DNA from: Planctomycetota bacterium
GTDB lineage: Bacteria; Planctomycetota; Planctomycetia; Planctomycetales; Planctomycetaceae
DNA: 52,812 nt
Assembly (NCBI GenBank): GCA_016872645.1
Contig: VGZH01000036.1
Coordinates: 1 to 52,812 of the forward strand
Reading direction: 5' to 3'
In this document: positions 24,005 through 33,564 of the stretch, in pieces
How positions within the stretch are numbered: the stretch's first letter is position 1
Layout: the number at the start of each line of letters is the position of its first letter
Position numbers and translations under genes: made by a program
The notes under the pieces: generated by a model
Told to the model about the DNA's origin: nothing
What the model saw: only the letters and a program-made list of their open reading frames with translations
Databases searched by the model: none

Positions 24005-24855
24005 GCCAGCGTCTCCCGCACCAAATGTCCCATGTGCGGGTGCGACGGTTCCAGATCGACGTGCAATCCCGCCTCACGCAACGCCTCCGAGCATGTCGGG
24101 CCGATCGAGCCGACGCGGCAGCGTTGACTCGCCGCCACAAACGACTCCCGCAGTCCGAGTCGCTCGGCGATCTCCAGCACGTTGCGGATTTGTTGGGCGC
24201 TGGTGAAGAGCAATACGTCGATCTCCCCTGCGACGGCAGATCGAATCGCCGCTTCGAGCGGAGCGACGTCCGTCGGCAACTCCCAACGATAAACAGGGAC
24301 TGGAACGACGCTCGCTCCCCGATCAGTCAATGCCGAGTACAACTCGACGCTGGGAAGACCGTACTCCTGAATCGCGAAGGTACCCGCCCTCTGACGGCTG
24401 TCCGGCGGAAAACTCAGCCCGCCGTCGATCACGCTCAGCAATTCGCGCCAAGTGTTCGGTTCCGGAGCACGATGGTCGATGCGTACGCCCCACTCGCGTA
24501 AGACCGCCGTCGGCTTCGGCCCGCGAACGATCACGCAGCAGCACTGCAAAGCCTCGAAGAATCTCGCACGCGTCAGCTTGGTTTCGACGACTTCGAGCAG
24601 TGCCTTTGTGCCGACGCCGGTCATGAAGATCACGACGTCAAAGTCTCCCGCAAGCAGGCGATCGAGAAACTCAAACACGGCCGTGTTGTTTTCAAGCGGC
24701 ACTTCCCGCAGAGATGCGGCGATTGTGGGAACGCCACCGCTCCGTTCGATCAGCGAGCGCATCTCGGCCTGCTTGCGGCTTTCAAAGCTGCAGACGCGCA
24801 GCCTGCGATCGGAAGCCGATTGCAACTCAGAGAAATCTGCCGAAGAAGTCGTCAT
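23986..24855 (-). CDS. hemD: Uroporphyrinogen-III synthase
   Basis: Closes and inverts ring D of hydroxymethylbilane to make uroporphyrinogen III in haem and cobalamin synthesis; cytoplasmic. The 289-residue protein shows the loose but typical HemD layout: RRLRVCSFESRKQAEM at the start, DVVIFMTGVGTKALLE in the first domain, DVLLFTSAQQIRNVLEIAE in the second, and the closing VGSIGPTCSEALREAG. HemD sequences vary widely and these four blocks are the best guide. It stands alone; other hem genes are not next to it. Its last five residues and stop come from a family F repeat. Confidence 0.88.
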   Translation of the reverse strand: MTTSSADFSELQSASDRRLRVCSFESRKQAEMRSLIERSGGVPTIAASLREVPLENNTAVFEFLDRLLAGDFDVVIFMTGVGTKALLEVVETKLTRARFFEALQCCCVIVRGPKPTAVLREWGVRIDHRAPEPNTWRELLSVIDGGLSFPPDSRQRAGTFAIQEYGLPSVELYSALTDRGASVVPVPVYRWELPTDVAPLEAAIRSAVAGEIDVLLFTSAQQIRNVLEIAERLGLRESFVAASQRCRVGSIGPTCSEALREAGLHVDLEPSHPHMGHLVRETLAMTNDK

Positions 24856-25621
24856 GCCGTCAAAGATAGTCGGCGCAAAAAAAAACCGCGATGAGAAGGT
24901 CGACTGGGGAACGTAGGCGCTCGTCCAGAATCCCTCCGACGCGGAGAAACCCTAGCTACGCCCCCAGCCGACCCACACATCGCGGATCCGCAGCCTCGAA
25001 AATGAACCTCATCCCCGCCAAAGCGAATCCCTCCGCGTGGGGGCGCACCTCGCAGAAGACACAACTTCGCCGACGGTCTGTTCAATCCTCGAGACACCGC
25101 TTGGCAAACGACGTGCCGTGCTCTGCGTCCCCACGAAACTTCCGAATTCTTCGCGACTTGTGGCCTTTCTCGGCGTCGGACGGCAGTGACGACTGCCACC
25201 TCGCGCAGCAGTGGTGTCGAAAGTCGAGGCGGCAAGACACTGATCACAATTCGCCGGCGATGACAGCGGAATACGGCGGCAAGGTCAGCAATCACGCGAA
25301 CTCGGGACGAAGCTCTTCGCCGAGCGATTGCCGTCTGATGTTTCGGCACTGCGAACTCATCTGCGGTCGGCGCTGCAGGCGATGCTCGAACAACTCGAAA
25401 CTGACGAACTAAGCGAAAAAACAGCGAAACACAGAGGCACGCAGAACACAACGTTGAGTCACGTCTTCTCTCTGCGTTTCTGTGTTTTATCTTTGACGGC
25501 TGCGATTGACGGGACCGGCCATCAGTCGCCAGCAGAACTCAAAGACGCGCTCGCCCTCGCTGGAGCTTCGGGTTACATTAATCAAGGTTTTCACTCCTGA
25601 ACTCAGGCGGGAACTTCCACG
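24856..25621. other. 766-base gap with a possible gene remnant
   Basis: Between divergent hemD and the PSD1 gene. The tract 25290-25415 reads rightward as KLFAERLPSDVSALRTHLRS followed by ALQAMLEQLETDEL, which looks like the C-terminus of a helical protein, but no consistent frame leads into it, so a decayed gene is suspected. No family recognised. A palindromic repeat lies at 25427-25487. A promoter for the PSD1 gene must lie near 25500-25600 but none is clear. Confidence 0.4.
25427..25487. repeat. Inverted repeat with AAACACAGA ends
   Basis: AAACACAGAGGCACGCAGA (25427-25445) and TCTCTGCGTTTCTGTGTTT (25469-25487) form inverted arms, matching best at their outer nine bases. Single copy in the window. 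Confidence 0.5.
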
Positions 25622-28108
25622 ATGCGACGTGATCTTCAGAGACATCGGAATTGCCGAGGAATCTGCCGACTCATTTGCATTGTGATCCTGCTGGTTCACT
25701 CGGCCCGTGCGTCCGATCCGTCCGTCGAATCGTTGATCGTTGAGCCCACGGCAATCGTGCTGCACGGCACAAGTCCGCAACAGATCCTTGTCACCTGCAA
25801 GCATCGAGATGGCCGGCTGATCGACGTAACTCGCGAAGCGGAGTTTTCAGTCGACGACGCGGCTGTTGCGAGTGCGGCGGGTACGAAGTTACGAGGAACT
25901 GGTGACGGCACAACGGTTCTGACCGCGCGATTCGGTGGCCACGAGGCTCGTGTTCCGGTGCGAGTCAAATCAATCGCCGACGTCCCGCCGGTCCATTTCG
26001 TCAACGACATTGTGCCGATCCTGTCAAAGCTGGGTTGCAACAGTGGCGGTTGTCACGGCAAGGCTTCGGGGCAGAACGGATTCAAGCTGTCGGTGTTTGG
26101 GTTTGATCCCGAGGCGGATCATGCGGCGATCCTGAAAGAAGGACGAGGCCGCCGCGTGCAACCATCGAATCCCGAGCGGAGTTTGATTCTGCTCAAGCCG
26201 ACCGCGCAGGTGCCGCATGGTGGTGGACGGCGGATGTCGGTCGATTCGCTGGACCATCAATTAATGTTGGAATGGGTCCGGCAAGGGACACCCCTGGGCC
26301 GTGACGATGCGCCGCATGTCATCGCGTTGCGAGCGAGTCCCGCAGAACGCGTTATGGGACTGCAATCGTCGCAACAAATCCTCGCGACGGTTGAGTTCTC
26401 GGATGGCAGCTTGCGCGATGTGACTCATGCGGCGGCTTACACGAGCAATTCGGGAATCGCCGCCGAGGTCGACGCTCAGGGGCTGGTGCGAACCGGTCGC
26501 GTGCCGGGCGAGGCAGCGATCACGGTGCAATACATGGGACAAGTCGGCGTCACGCGAGTGCTGGTTCCTCGACCAGCAGCACTCACGAAGCCGACCGAGT
26601 GGCCGGCGAACAACGACGTCGATCGGCTCGTTTGGGCAAAGCTTCAGAAGATGCAAATCGCACCGTCCGGCCTCTCCGACGACTCAACGTACTTGCGGCG
26701 ACTGTTTCTCGACACGATCGGAACGCTCCCCAAGCCGGACGAAGTGCGAGCCTTTCTCGCGGACACACTCGCCGACAAACGGAGCCGAGCGATCGACGCA
26801 GTGCTCGCACGCGACGAGTACGCCGATTACTGGTCGCTGCAATGGGCGGACATCTTGCTGCTGAACCGGGACAAGCTTGGTGATCGCGGCGCGTTTGAGT
26901 TTCATCGTTGGCTCCACGAACAGTTCACTCGTAATCGGCCGTACAACGAATGGGTGCGCGAGTTGATCGTCGCGTCCGGCCGATCGGACGAGCACGGGCC
27001 CGTCAACTTCTATCGAGCAGTGCGAACACCGGATCAACTCGCCGAATCAGTCAGTCAGGCGTTTCTCGGCGTGCGCGTGCAATGTGCTCAGTGCCATCAT
27101 CATCCGTTTGAAAAATGGTCGCAGTCGGACTTTTATGGCATGGCCGGGTTCTTCAATGGGCTCGAACGTAAGCCGGTGAAGACAGCTGCGGATGCGAAAG
27201 TCGAATTGGTCTATCACGCCGGCTATCGCGAAACCCGGATGCCGCTGACCGACACACTGGTGCCGACACGGCCGCTCGGCGTGGCGGAAGCGTCTCCCGT
27301 CCGTTCCGACGCGAGACTCGTCGGCCACGACGACCCGCGCATGCAGCTCGCCGACTGGCTGACTGCTCCAAACAATCCGTGGTTCGCTCGACTCGTGGCG
27401 AATCGGTTGTGGAAACATTTTCTCGGTCGAGGACTCGTCGAACCGGAAGACGATCTTCGTTCGACAAACCCTGCGACGAACGAACCGCTGCTCGATTGGC
27501 TGACCCAGCAAGTGGTCGAGAACCGTTACGACCTGAAGGCCGTGATGCGGCTAATCCTCAAATCGCGCGTCTACCAATTGACTGCCGATCCCAACGATAC
27601 GAACCGTGATGACGAGCAAAACTTCTCGCATCACTACATTCGCCGTTTATCGGCCGAAGTCATGCTCGATGCGATCAGCGAAGTCACAGGATCGCCCGAA
27701 CCGTTCCCCGGCCGCCCGCGCGGCACGCGAGCGATCGAACTGTGGGACAATCGCCTGCCGTCATATTTTCTCGACACATTTGGCCGCTCCGAACGGACCA
27801 GCCCCTGCGAATGCGGACGCTCCGGCGAGCCGACGATGGCGCAGGCTCTGCACCTGATGAATGCTCCGGAGGTCTCCTCCAAGGTCGCAAACTCGACCGG
27901 TCGTGTCGCACGATTGCTGCGAACTTCGCCACCGATCACCGACGCAGCGATGATTGAGGAACTGACTCTTGTGGCACTCGGTCGACTGCCGACAGAAAAG
28001 GAACTGCGCGTCGCTCAAGCCCTGTTTGCGAGCACGACCCGACGCGACGCCGCCGAAGACTACCTCTGGACGTTGCTGAACTCTTACGATTTCCTGTTCG
28101 TGCGGTGA
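25622..28108 (+). CDS. PSD1-type protein: Ig-like, haem-motif, DUF1549 and DUF1553 domains
   Basis: An 828-residue exported protein. After a signal peptide (about 1-31) comes an Ig-like (BIG2) domain at 35-115. A single c-type haem-like motif CNSGGCH is at 139-145, in a planctomycete cytochrome-like domain. A second Ig-like domain spans about 240-320, then DUF1549 (LRRLFLDTIGTLP onward, with CAQCHHHPF) and DUF1553 (DWLTAPNNPWFARLVANRLW) to the end. Role unknown; these proteins pair with DUF1501 genes, as here, where the partner starts 24 bases on and the PPC protein follows. C-x-x-x-x-C-H in the first motif is longer than CxxCH by two residues, a known variant in this family. No palindromic insertion was seen in this copy. 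Confidence 0.92.
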   Translation: MRRDLQRHRNCRGICRLICIVILLVHSARASDPSVESLIVEPTAIVLHGTSPQQILVTCKHRDGRLIDVTREAEFSVDDAAVASAAGTKLRGTGDGTTVLTARFGGHEARVPVRVKSIADVPPVHFVNDIVPILSKLGCNSGGCHGKASGQNGFKLSVFGFDPEADHAAILKEGRGRRVQPSNPERSLILLKPTAQVPHGGGRRMSVDSLDHQLMLEWVRQGTPLGRDDAPHVIALRASPAERVMGLQSSQQILATVEFSDGSLRDVTHAAAYTSNSGIAAEVDAQGLVRTGRVPGEAAITVQYMGQVGVTRVLVPRPAALTKPTEWPANNDVDRLVWAKLQKMQIAPSGLSDDSTYLRRLFLDTIGTLPKPDEVRAFLADTLADKRSRAIDAVLARDEYADYWSLQWADILLLNRDKLGDRGAFEFHRWLHEQFTRNRPYNEWVRELIVASGRSDEHGPVNFYRAVRTPDQLAESVSQAFLGVRVQCAQCHHHPFEKWSQSDFYGMAGFFNGLERKPVKTAADAKVELVYHAGYRETRMPLTDTLVPTRPLGVAEASPVRSDARLVGHDDPRMQLADWLTAPNNPWFARLVANRLWKHFLGRGLVEPEDDLRSTNPATNEPLLDWLTQQVVENRYDLKAVMRLILKSRVYQLTADPNDTNRDDEQNFSHHYIRRLSAEVMLDAISEVTGSPEPFPGRPRGTRAIELWDNRLPSYFLDTFGRSERTSPCECGRSGEPTMAQALHLMNAPEVSSKVANSTGRVARLLRTSPPITDAAMIEELTLVALGRLPTEKELRVAQALFASTTRRDAAEDYLWTLLNSYDFLFVR

Positions 28109-28132
28109 GTCGAGAAAAGTGGAGACGTTTCG

Positions 28133-29440
28133 ATGCTCTCAAATTTTTGTGACGGACTGGATCGGCGCGAGTTCGTGCGAGTCGGCACCGTCGGTGGACT
28201 GAGTCTCGCGAGTCTGTTGCGAGCTCAAGCGGCGGAGTTGACGCCGAAGCGCGATGTGAACTGCATTTTCATTTTCACGCTCGGAGGAATGCCGCAGCAT
28301 GACATGTGGGATTTTAAGCCGGACGCACCGGCGGAGATTCGCGGCGACTTTCAAGCGATCCCGACCAATGTGCCCGGAGTGCAACTGACCGATCTGTTGC
28401 CGAAGACGGCGCAGGTCATGGACAAGCTGGCGATCCTGCGCGGCATGACGCACGGCGATTCGGACCACGGTCGCGGCTATCACATCATGATGACCGGCAT
28501 GACGCCGGGGCCGGGGGATTTCAATTCGACGAAGAACAACAACGTGCATCCGTCGATCGGCTCGATGGTCGCGCGAATGGCGTCCGGCGGCGGAGCGTTG
28601 CCGCCGTACATCTCAGCCCCGTGCTTTCTGAGGAGCGGCGGCCCGGCGTTCCTCGGGGCGAGCTACGCACCGTTTGTGATCGACGCCGATCCCGCTTCTC
28701 CGGAGTTCACCGTCCAAGACATCGTGCTGCCGACCGGCATCACCGATGAGCGCAGCCTCCGCCGGCAAGAAGCTCTGCGAGCGATCAATCGCTTTGAGCG
28801 AAAAGTCGCAGACCTCGGCAAGGACGTACAATCGCTCGACACGTTTTATCAGAAGGCGTACAGCCTGATGACATCGGCGAAGGCGAAGGAAGCGTTCGAT
28901 ATCCGCCGTGAAAAGGAATCCCTGCGCAACGACTATGGCATGACGAGCCTCGGCCAGTGTTGCTTGCTTTCGCGACGGCTGGTCGAAGCGGGTTGCCGAT
29001 TCGTGTCGATCGAGAACGGTCACTGGGACACGCATCGCGAGAACACGAAGAGCCTGCGCGACCTGCTGGTGCCAAGCGTCGATCGCGCGATCCCCGCGCT
29101 GCTGCGCGATCTCGAAGCGCGCGGCTTGTTGGATTCGACGCTGGTCGTGATCGCCACCGAGTTCGGTCGCACTCCGCGCATCAACGTGATGGCCGGCCGC
29201 GATCACTGGCCAAATGCGTTTTCGATCGTCATGGCGGGGGGAGGCATTAAGGGGGGGAATGTCATCGGAGCGACGGATAAGATCGGAGCCGCCGTAACCG
29301 ACCGGCCGGTCACGCCACCCGATATGGCCGCAACGATCCTGTCGATGCTTGGCATTGATCCCGACACCGTGCTGCACACGCCACTGGGCCGACCGGTTCC
29401 GCTCGCGCTCGGAGGAAAGCCGGTGACGGAGTTGATTTGA
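28133..29440 (+). CDS. DUF1501 protein
   Basis: A 435-residue protein with an N-terminal exported-type sequence (DRREFVRVGTVGGLSLASLL) that resembles a twin-arginine-like leader without the full RR-FLK pattern. DUF1501 blocks are intact: FIFTLGGMPQHDMWDFKP, EIRGDFQAIPTNVPG, and the late TEFGRTPRIN. DUF1501 is related to the alkaline phosphatase/sulfatase fold, and its role is unknown. GGAGA lies 9 bases ahead of the ATG. It follows the PSD1 gene by 24 bases and precedes the PPC gene by 59 bases, the common order of this cluster in planctomycetes. Confidence 0.92.
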   Translation: MLSNFCDGLDRREFVRVGTVGGLSLASLLRAQAAELTPKRDVNCIFIFTLGGMPQHDMWDFKPDAPAEIRGDFQAIPTNVPGVQLTDLLPKTAQVMDKLAILRGMTHGDSDHGRGYHIMMTGMTPGPGDFNSTKNNNVHPSIGSMVARMASGGGALPPYISAPCFLRSGGPAFLGASYAPFVIDADPASPEFTVQDIVLPTGITDERSLRRQEALRAINRFERKVADLGKDVQSLDTFYQKAYSLMTSAKAKEAFDIRREKESLRNDYGMTSLGQCCLLSRRLVEAGCRFVSIENGHWDTHRENTKSLRDLLVPSVDRAIPALLRDLEARGLLDSTLVVIATEFGRTPRINVMAGRDHWPNAFSIVMAGGGIKGGNVIGATDKIGAAVTDRPVTPPDMAATILSMLGIDPDTVLHTPLGRPVPLALGGKPVTELI

Positions 29441-29499
29441 GGTTGTGTAAAAACGGTATCACGGCTGACGGCAATCGTTTTTTGAACGGGAGCAGAACG

Positions 29500-31755
29500 A
29501 TGAATCTGAGCCGAGTTCTGTGGACTTCAGGTTTGACGCTGGCCGTCATCCTGTCGGCTCAGTCGTCGTTCGCGCAGGCCGTTCCGTCGAAGGAACCATC
29601 GAGCACGCACATCTTCCCGGCAGGTGGTCGGCGCGGAACGGCCGTGCCGGTTCGCATCGGGACGGAAGCCATGCCGCCCGGCGCGAACCTGCGATTGTGG
29701 GGCGACGGTGTTCGTGCAGCAGAGTCGCTCGGCGAGCGAGTGAAGCCGCGCTACGAACCTTCGGCTCGACGGCCGCCGCGCGACGCGGATGCGGTCGGGG
29801 CGAACATGAGTTATCCAACCGAGTGGGCATCAGAGTTCAACATCGCGGCCGATGCGCCTCTCGGCACGGCAGCTTGGCGAGTCACCTGTGGTTGGGGTGG
29901 AACGCGCGTGCGACCGTTTCTGATCGGCGACTTGCCGGAGTTCCTTGAGACGGAATCGAACTCGACGGCTGAGCGGGCGGAGCGGGTCAATCTGCCAGTG
30001 ACAATCAACGGGCAAATCGCTGGTGAGCGGGACATTGACTGTTTTGTGTTCTCGGCCACATCGGGACAACTGGTCATCGCGGATCTATTCGCCGCGCGGA
30101 TTGGTTCGCCGCTGGATCCGGTGGTCGAGTTGTTTGCGGCCGACGGCCGAAAGGTCCGTGCGGAAGTGAGCCGCGTTGCCGATGACAACCGGCTTTCGTT
30201 TCGCATTCCGGGGGCGGGAGATTACGTCCTGCAAATCGCGAACGTCAGCTTTCGCGGTGGGCCGGAGTTCGTTTATCGCGTGACGTTGTCCGATGCGGAG
30301 CAGGCTGAGAAAAACCAACTCGCAGACCGGACGACTACGTCCGGTCATGCTTTGAGCTCGGACGCGGGCATCCGCACTACGGAACGATTGACTCCAACAG
30401 AAGTCCTCAGGTTACCCGCCGCGATTCAAGGCCATTTCCTCAAAGCAGACAGCGAAGACTCATTCCGCATCCTGGCCAAGAAAGACGAGTTCATTGCCAT
30501 CGAGTGCCGCCCGGCGTCACTGTCGTCAATCGCGATGCCAATCAGCGTTCTTGAAGATGCCACCGGTCGCGCACTGGCGAAAGCCTCCGGCGCCGAGTCG
30601 GTGGATCGTGCGTGCTTGATCGAATGGAAAGCTCCTGCCGATGGCGAGTATCGGCTGCGTGTGCGCGACCTGCAGCACGGGACTCGTGGTGGCCCGGAGT
30701 TCGCCTATCGCTTGTCGGTTCGCCAGGCCCAGCCAGATTTCCAACTGAGCCTCTCGCCCGATTACGTCAACGTGACTCAAGGGAACCGCACGGATCTCGA
30801 CGTTACTGCCAAGCGCTTCGGCGGCTTCACGGGACCGATTGATCTTTCGATCACCGGACTGCCGGAAGGGGTGACGTTCGAACCGCCGCGCATCGCCGAC
30901 AACCAGACGAGCCTCAAGCTGGTGCTCAAAGCGATCGACGACACTCGGCCAACCGACGCGACACTGCGCCTCATCGGCAATGCGATGATCGCCAATCAAC
31001 CGGTCGAACACGCTGCGAGCGTGGCGAGTCTTGCGGAGGCCGCGACCGCGAACAGCGTGCAGCTGACCGTGCAGCACAAGCCAATCTTCAAGCTGACTTG
31101 CAACGAGGCATACCAGTACGGACATCGCGGCACGATCTATCCCTACGCCATGCAGATCGAACGACTCGGCGGATTCGATGGCGAGATCCATGTGCAACTC
31201 TGCGAGCGACAGGTGCAAGATCTCGACGGCATCGAAGTGGTCGAGACGCTGATCCCGCCGGGAGTCACCGAATTCAAAAACTTGGTCTATTTGCCGGAGA
31301 CGATGCACGCCAGCGTGCAGCATCACTGCCGGCCGTACTCGCAAGTTTGGGCGACCTTCACCGACAAATGGGGACAGCGGCAGTCGATGCTCTCGATCTG
31401 CGATAAACGCAACATGATCCGCACGATGCCGACCGTCGTGAAACTCAAGTCACTCGACGAACATGTCACCGCGCGACCAGGCACGACGGTACGCTGCCAA
31501 CTGGTCTTGGATCGCACGCCAAACTTTGACGGCGCGATGGTGATTGAATTGATTGAACCGCCCGCTCGCACCGGCTTCATGGCCGAGCGTGTACGAATCG
31601 AGGCGGGGCAAACTCGCACCGAGATGGTCATTCGCATCGACGATTCTGCGAACTGTCTGCCAGACTTGTCGTTGAGATTCCGCGCGGTCGGGCAACTGCG
31701 GGAAGACGTGACGGTCATCTCTGAAGCCGCGATCCCCGTTCGGCTCGAACCGTGA
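29500..31755 (+). CDS. Secreted PPC-domain (pre-peptidase C-terminal) protein
   Basis: A 751-residue exported protein. The signal peptide is MNLSRVLWTSGLTLAVILSA, ending near SFAQA. Two PPC-like beta domains follow: DIDCFVFSATSGQLVIADLFA with GDYVLQIANVSFRGGPEFVYR (about 160-265), and DSFRILAKKDEF with GEYRLRVRDLQHGTRGGPEF (about 305-405). The rest has Ig-like beta repeats. The frame opens at a TTG 63 bases earlier, but ATG 29500 begins the signal peptide. Last gene of the PSD1-DUF1501-PPC unit; probably an envelope or extracellular partner. The linker between the PPC domains holds a perfect 9-bp palindrome (30325-30346). Confidence 0.88.
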   Translation: MNLSRVLWTSGLTLAVILSAQSSFAQAVPSKEPSSTHIFPAGGRRGTAVPVRIGTEAMPPGANLRLWGDGVRAAESLGERVKPRYEPSARRPPRDADAVGANMSYPTEWASEFNIAADAPLGTAAWRVTCGWGGTRVRPFLIGDLPEFLETESNSTAERAERVNLPVTINGQIAGERDIDCFVFSATSGQLVIADLFAARIGSPLDPVVELFAADGRKVRAEVSRVADDNRLSFRIPGAGDYVLQIANVSFRGGPEFVYRVTLSDAEQAEKNQLADRTTTSGHALSSDAGIRTTERLTPTEVLRLPAAIQGHFLKADSEDSFRILAKKDEFIAIECRPASLSSIAMPISVLEDATGRALAKASGAESVDRACLIEWKAPADGEYRLRVRDLQHGTRGGPEFAYRLSVRQAQPDFQLSLSPDYVNVTQGNRTDLDVTAKRFGGFTGPIDLSITGLPEGVTFEPPRIADNQTSLKLVLKAIDDTRPTDATLRLIGNAMIANQPVEHAASVASLAEAATANSVQLTVQHKPIFKLTCNEAYQYGHRGTIYPYAMQIERLGGFDGEIHVQLCERQVQDLDGIEVVETLIPPGVTEFKNLVYLPETMHASVQHHCRPYSQVWATFTDKWGQRQSMLSICDKRNMIRTMPTVVKLKSLDEHVTARPGTTVRCQLVLDRTPNFDGAMVIELIEPPARTGFMAERVRIEAGQTRTEMVIRIDDSANCLPDLSLRFRAVGQLREDVTVISEAAIPVRLEP
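30325..30346. repeat. Perfect 9-bp hairpin inside the PPC gene
   Basis: GACCGGACG (30325-30333) and CGTCCGGTC (30338-30346) around ACTA. It codes for residues 276-283 (DRTTTSGH), in the linker between two PPC domains. It may be the core of another palindromic insertion; single copy here. Confidence 0.55.
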
Positions 31756-31763
31756 TCTCACGA

Positions 31764-32570
31764 TCATCTCTTCGATTTTGCATCTGGAGCGAGTTGAGTC
31801 TTCAACCATCCGGCACGATCGGTGGTGATGCCATCCACTCCGAGTTCCACAAACTTTCGGGCGATGACCACGTCGTTGACCGTCCAGATGAAAAGCTTGA
31901 GTCCGGCCCGCTTTACCGGTTCCACATATTCGGATGTCGGAGGAATTGACAGGTCGAGACCGTCCGCATGAATCGCCTTCGCTTTGGCAATAAGCTCCTC
32001 GACCGTTGGAGCCAGCGTGCCGGTCGTCTTGTTCTTCTTGACCGACACGATCCAGTACGCCGGATGCCGCGGCAACTCGCGTTTGGCCTCGGCGAGCGAC
32101 TCGGAGTCAAAGCTGATGATCACGAGTTGATCCGGCCGTTTGCCGCTGGATTCGACCACCTTCACCAGCGCCGGGACAGCTTCGGGACCGGTCTTCAGCT
32201 CGATGAAGCAGCGTCCATGTTCAGGAATCGTCGCGAGTGCTTCGGCAAGCGTTGGCAATTTCTCACCGGCGAATCGCTTTCCCTTCCAGCTGCCGGCATC
32301 AAGCGTTCGCAACTCGGCGAGCGTGCTGTTCTTGATCGCCTTATCGACACCGGTGGTCTTCTTCGTGTTCGCATCATGACAAACGATGAGCTCTCCGTCT
32401 TTCGTCCGATGCACGTCGAGCTCAATCGTCGAAACCTTCCGCTCCCAGGCCAAGCGAAACGCCGCTAGAGTGTTTTCCGGTGCGTCGTACGATTCGCCCC
32501 GATGAGCGATGAATTCGATGTTCGAAGGGGCGGGAAGGCTGAGCAGGAGGACAGCAAGGATCGCATTCAT
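31764..32570 (-). CDS. Glycerophosphodiester phosphodiesterase
   Basis: Cleaves glycerophosphodiesters to glycerol-3-phosphate and an alcohol. The 268-residue protein has the GDPD signature: FIAHRGESYDAPENT with the catalytic His and Arg, then STIELDVHRTKDGELIVCHD with the metal ligands and second His. FIELKTG holds the third acidic residue. A short hydrophobic N-terminus (MNAILAVLLLSLPAPS) suggests export. The C-terminal WTVNDVV and GVDGITTDRAGWL blocks complete the TIM barrel. Convergent with the PPC gene, 8 bases apart. Upstream lies a family H palindrome and a PhoD fragment. Confidence 0.93.
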   Translation of the reverse strand: MNAILAVLLLSLPAPSNIEFIAHRGESYDAPENTLAAFRLAWERKVSTIELDVHRTKDGELIVCHDANTKKTTGVDKAIKNSTLAELRTLDAGSWKGKRFAGEKLPTLAEALATIPEHGRCFIELKTGPEAVPALVKVVESSGKRPDQLVIISFDSESLAEAKRELPRHPAYWIVSVKKNKTTGTLAPTVEELIAKAKAIHADGLDLSIPPTSEYVEPVKRAGLKLFIWTVNDVVIARKFVELGVDGITTDRAGWLKTQLAPDAKSKR

Positions 32571-32600
32571 GGGTAGATTCCGGTGGCGAGAAAATCGTAC

Positions 32601-32679
32601 GGTGGGTCGAGCCCCGTGAGACCCACCAAAACGCGTGTCGATCGTCCATCGTGGTGGGTCTCACGATGTTCGGCCCGCC
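32601..32679. repeat. Family H palindrome
   Basis: Arms 32601-32628 (GGTGGGTCGAGCCCCGTGAG onward) and 32652-32679 are inverted, 23 of 28 matching, around 23 bases. The outer edge of the right arm, read leftward, is GTAGGGCGGG; its TAG is the stop codon of the PhoD fragment. Probably a hairpin terminator between the fragment and the GDPD gene. Confidence 0.75.
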
Positions 32680-33042
32680 CTACTGGAGCTCGCTGAGTTT
32701 CACTCGCTGTTGTAACACGCCTCCGCCGGCTTCATCGCGGACTTGCAGGCGGAGCAGTGAGAACGGCTGCGACCAGTCGATGTCGATCAGGCCGAAGTTG
32801 GTGTCGAAATACGTCAGGCCGACGCGGTACGAATTGATTTCGTTGGCGAAACGGACTTTGGCTTTCGTGAAATTCCCGCTCGGCACGTTGAGGCTGCTGG
32901 AAGTGACTTCGTGAATGGGATAGCCAATGCCGGCCGCGTCGCGAGCCAACCGCATGATCTCGGCGAGGTGCCGATCTCCGCTGATGACGACGATCACCGC
33001 CGCACACACGGCAAACTCCAGCAAACTTTTCAAAGCGTTCAT
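32680..33042 (-). pseudogene. C-terminal fragment of a PhoD-type alkaline phosphatase
   Basis: The 120-codon frame gives VVISGDRHLAEIMRL, EVTSSSLNVPSG and YFDTNFGLIDIDWS, which are the last part of PhoD-like metallophosphatases. GDRH carries two metal ligands; the N-terminal two thirds, with the other ligands, are absent, and the sequence above 33042 does not continue the family in any frame. It is therefore most likely a decayed remnant, although the frame itself is open from an ATG. A short helper role cannot be ruled out. Confidence 0.75.
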
Positions 33043-33564
33043 GCGTTACCTTCCGCAGCAGAATCCCCCGGCACACGCGAGCGTCCGGTACGTTCCGAAT
33101 GTCGATGATCAGTCGTGCTTTGTCACGGTGATGAATTTGAGTGAATCCCATCAGCCGGAGGGGGCTAGCCCGCGGTTCGAGCCGGACGCGAGCATGTTCC
33201 GGCAGATGGGTCGAATCCGAAAACGAACTTGTAACGCGGCTGTAGTTCCAATTTCGAGCAGGCGACAGATGACCTTACCCCGAAGTGGTTCCGTCATCGA
33301 AGTTTTTCGGCTGACGTGACCCTTTCAGAGCAGAGCAGGCACCTTCACTCAACCCATAATTAGGCCGCGCGCCATGCGATCAGAGTTAGGCAGCCCACCG
33401 TCCAACACGCGATCGAACTCTGGCCTTTTCGCAGCCCGCATGATTGACGCCCCGCATTTTTGCAGGCATTCTGACCACCACCCGAATTGACCAGCAACCA
33501 ATCGGCGGCCGAGTTAGGCTGCGTGCTGCTCAATTAGCTGTTCAGGTGGGAAGGAGAATAACAA
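33043..33564. other. Gap with GTTAGGC motifs ahead of a small lipoprotein gene
   Basis: No gene is supported in these 520 bases. Two GTTAGGC heptamers (33385-33391 and 33514-33520) match the integron core-site consensus GTTRRRY. The second ends an imperfect palindrome, 33493-33522, with AAC near its left end and GTT near its right. GTCCAAC near 33410 fits the inverse core RYYYAAC. This is suggestive of attC-like sites but not proof. Confidence 0.35.

Noticed and set aside
24852-25451. Leftward 199-codon frame upstream of hemD
   Set aside because: Arginine- and serine-rich text typical of GC-rich non-coding frames; no motif.
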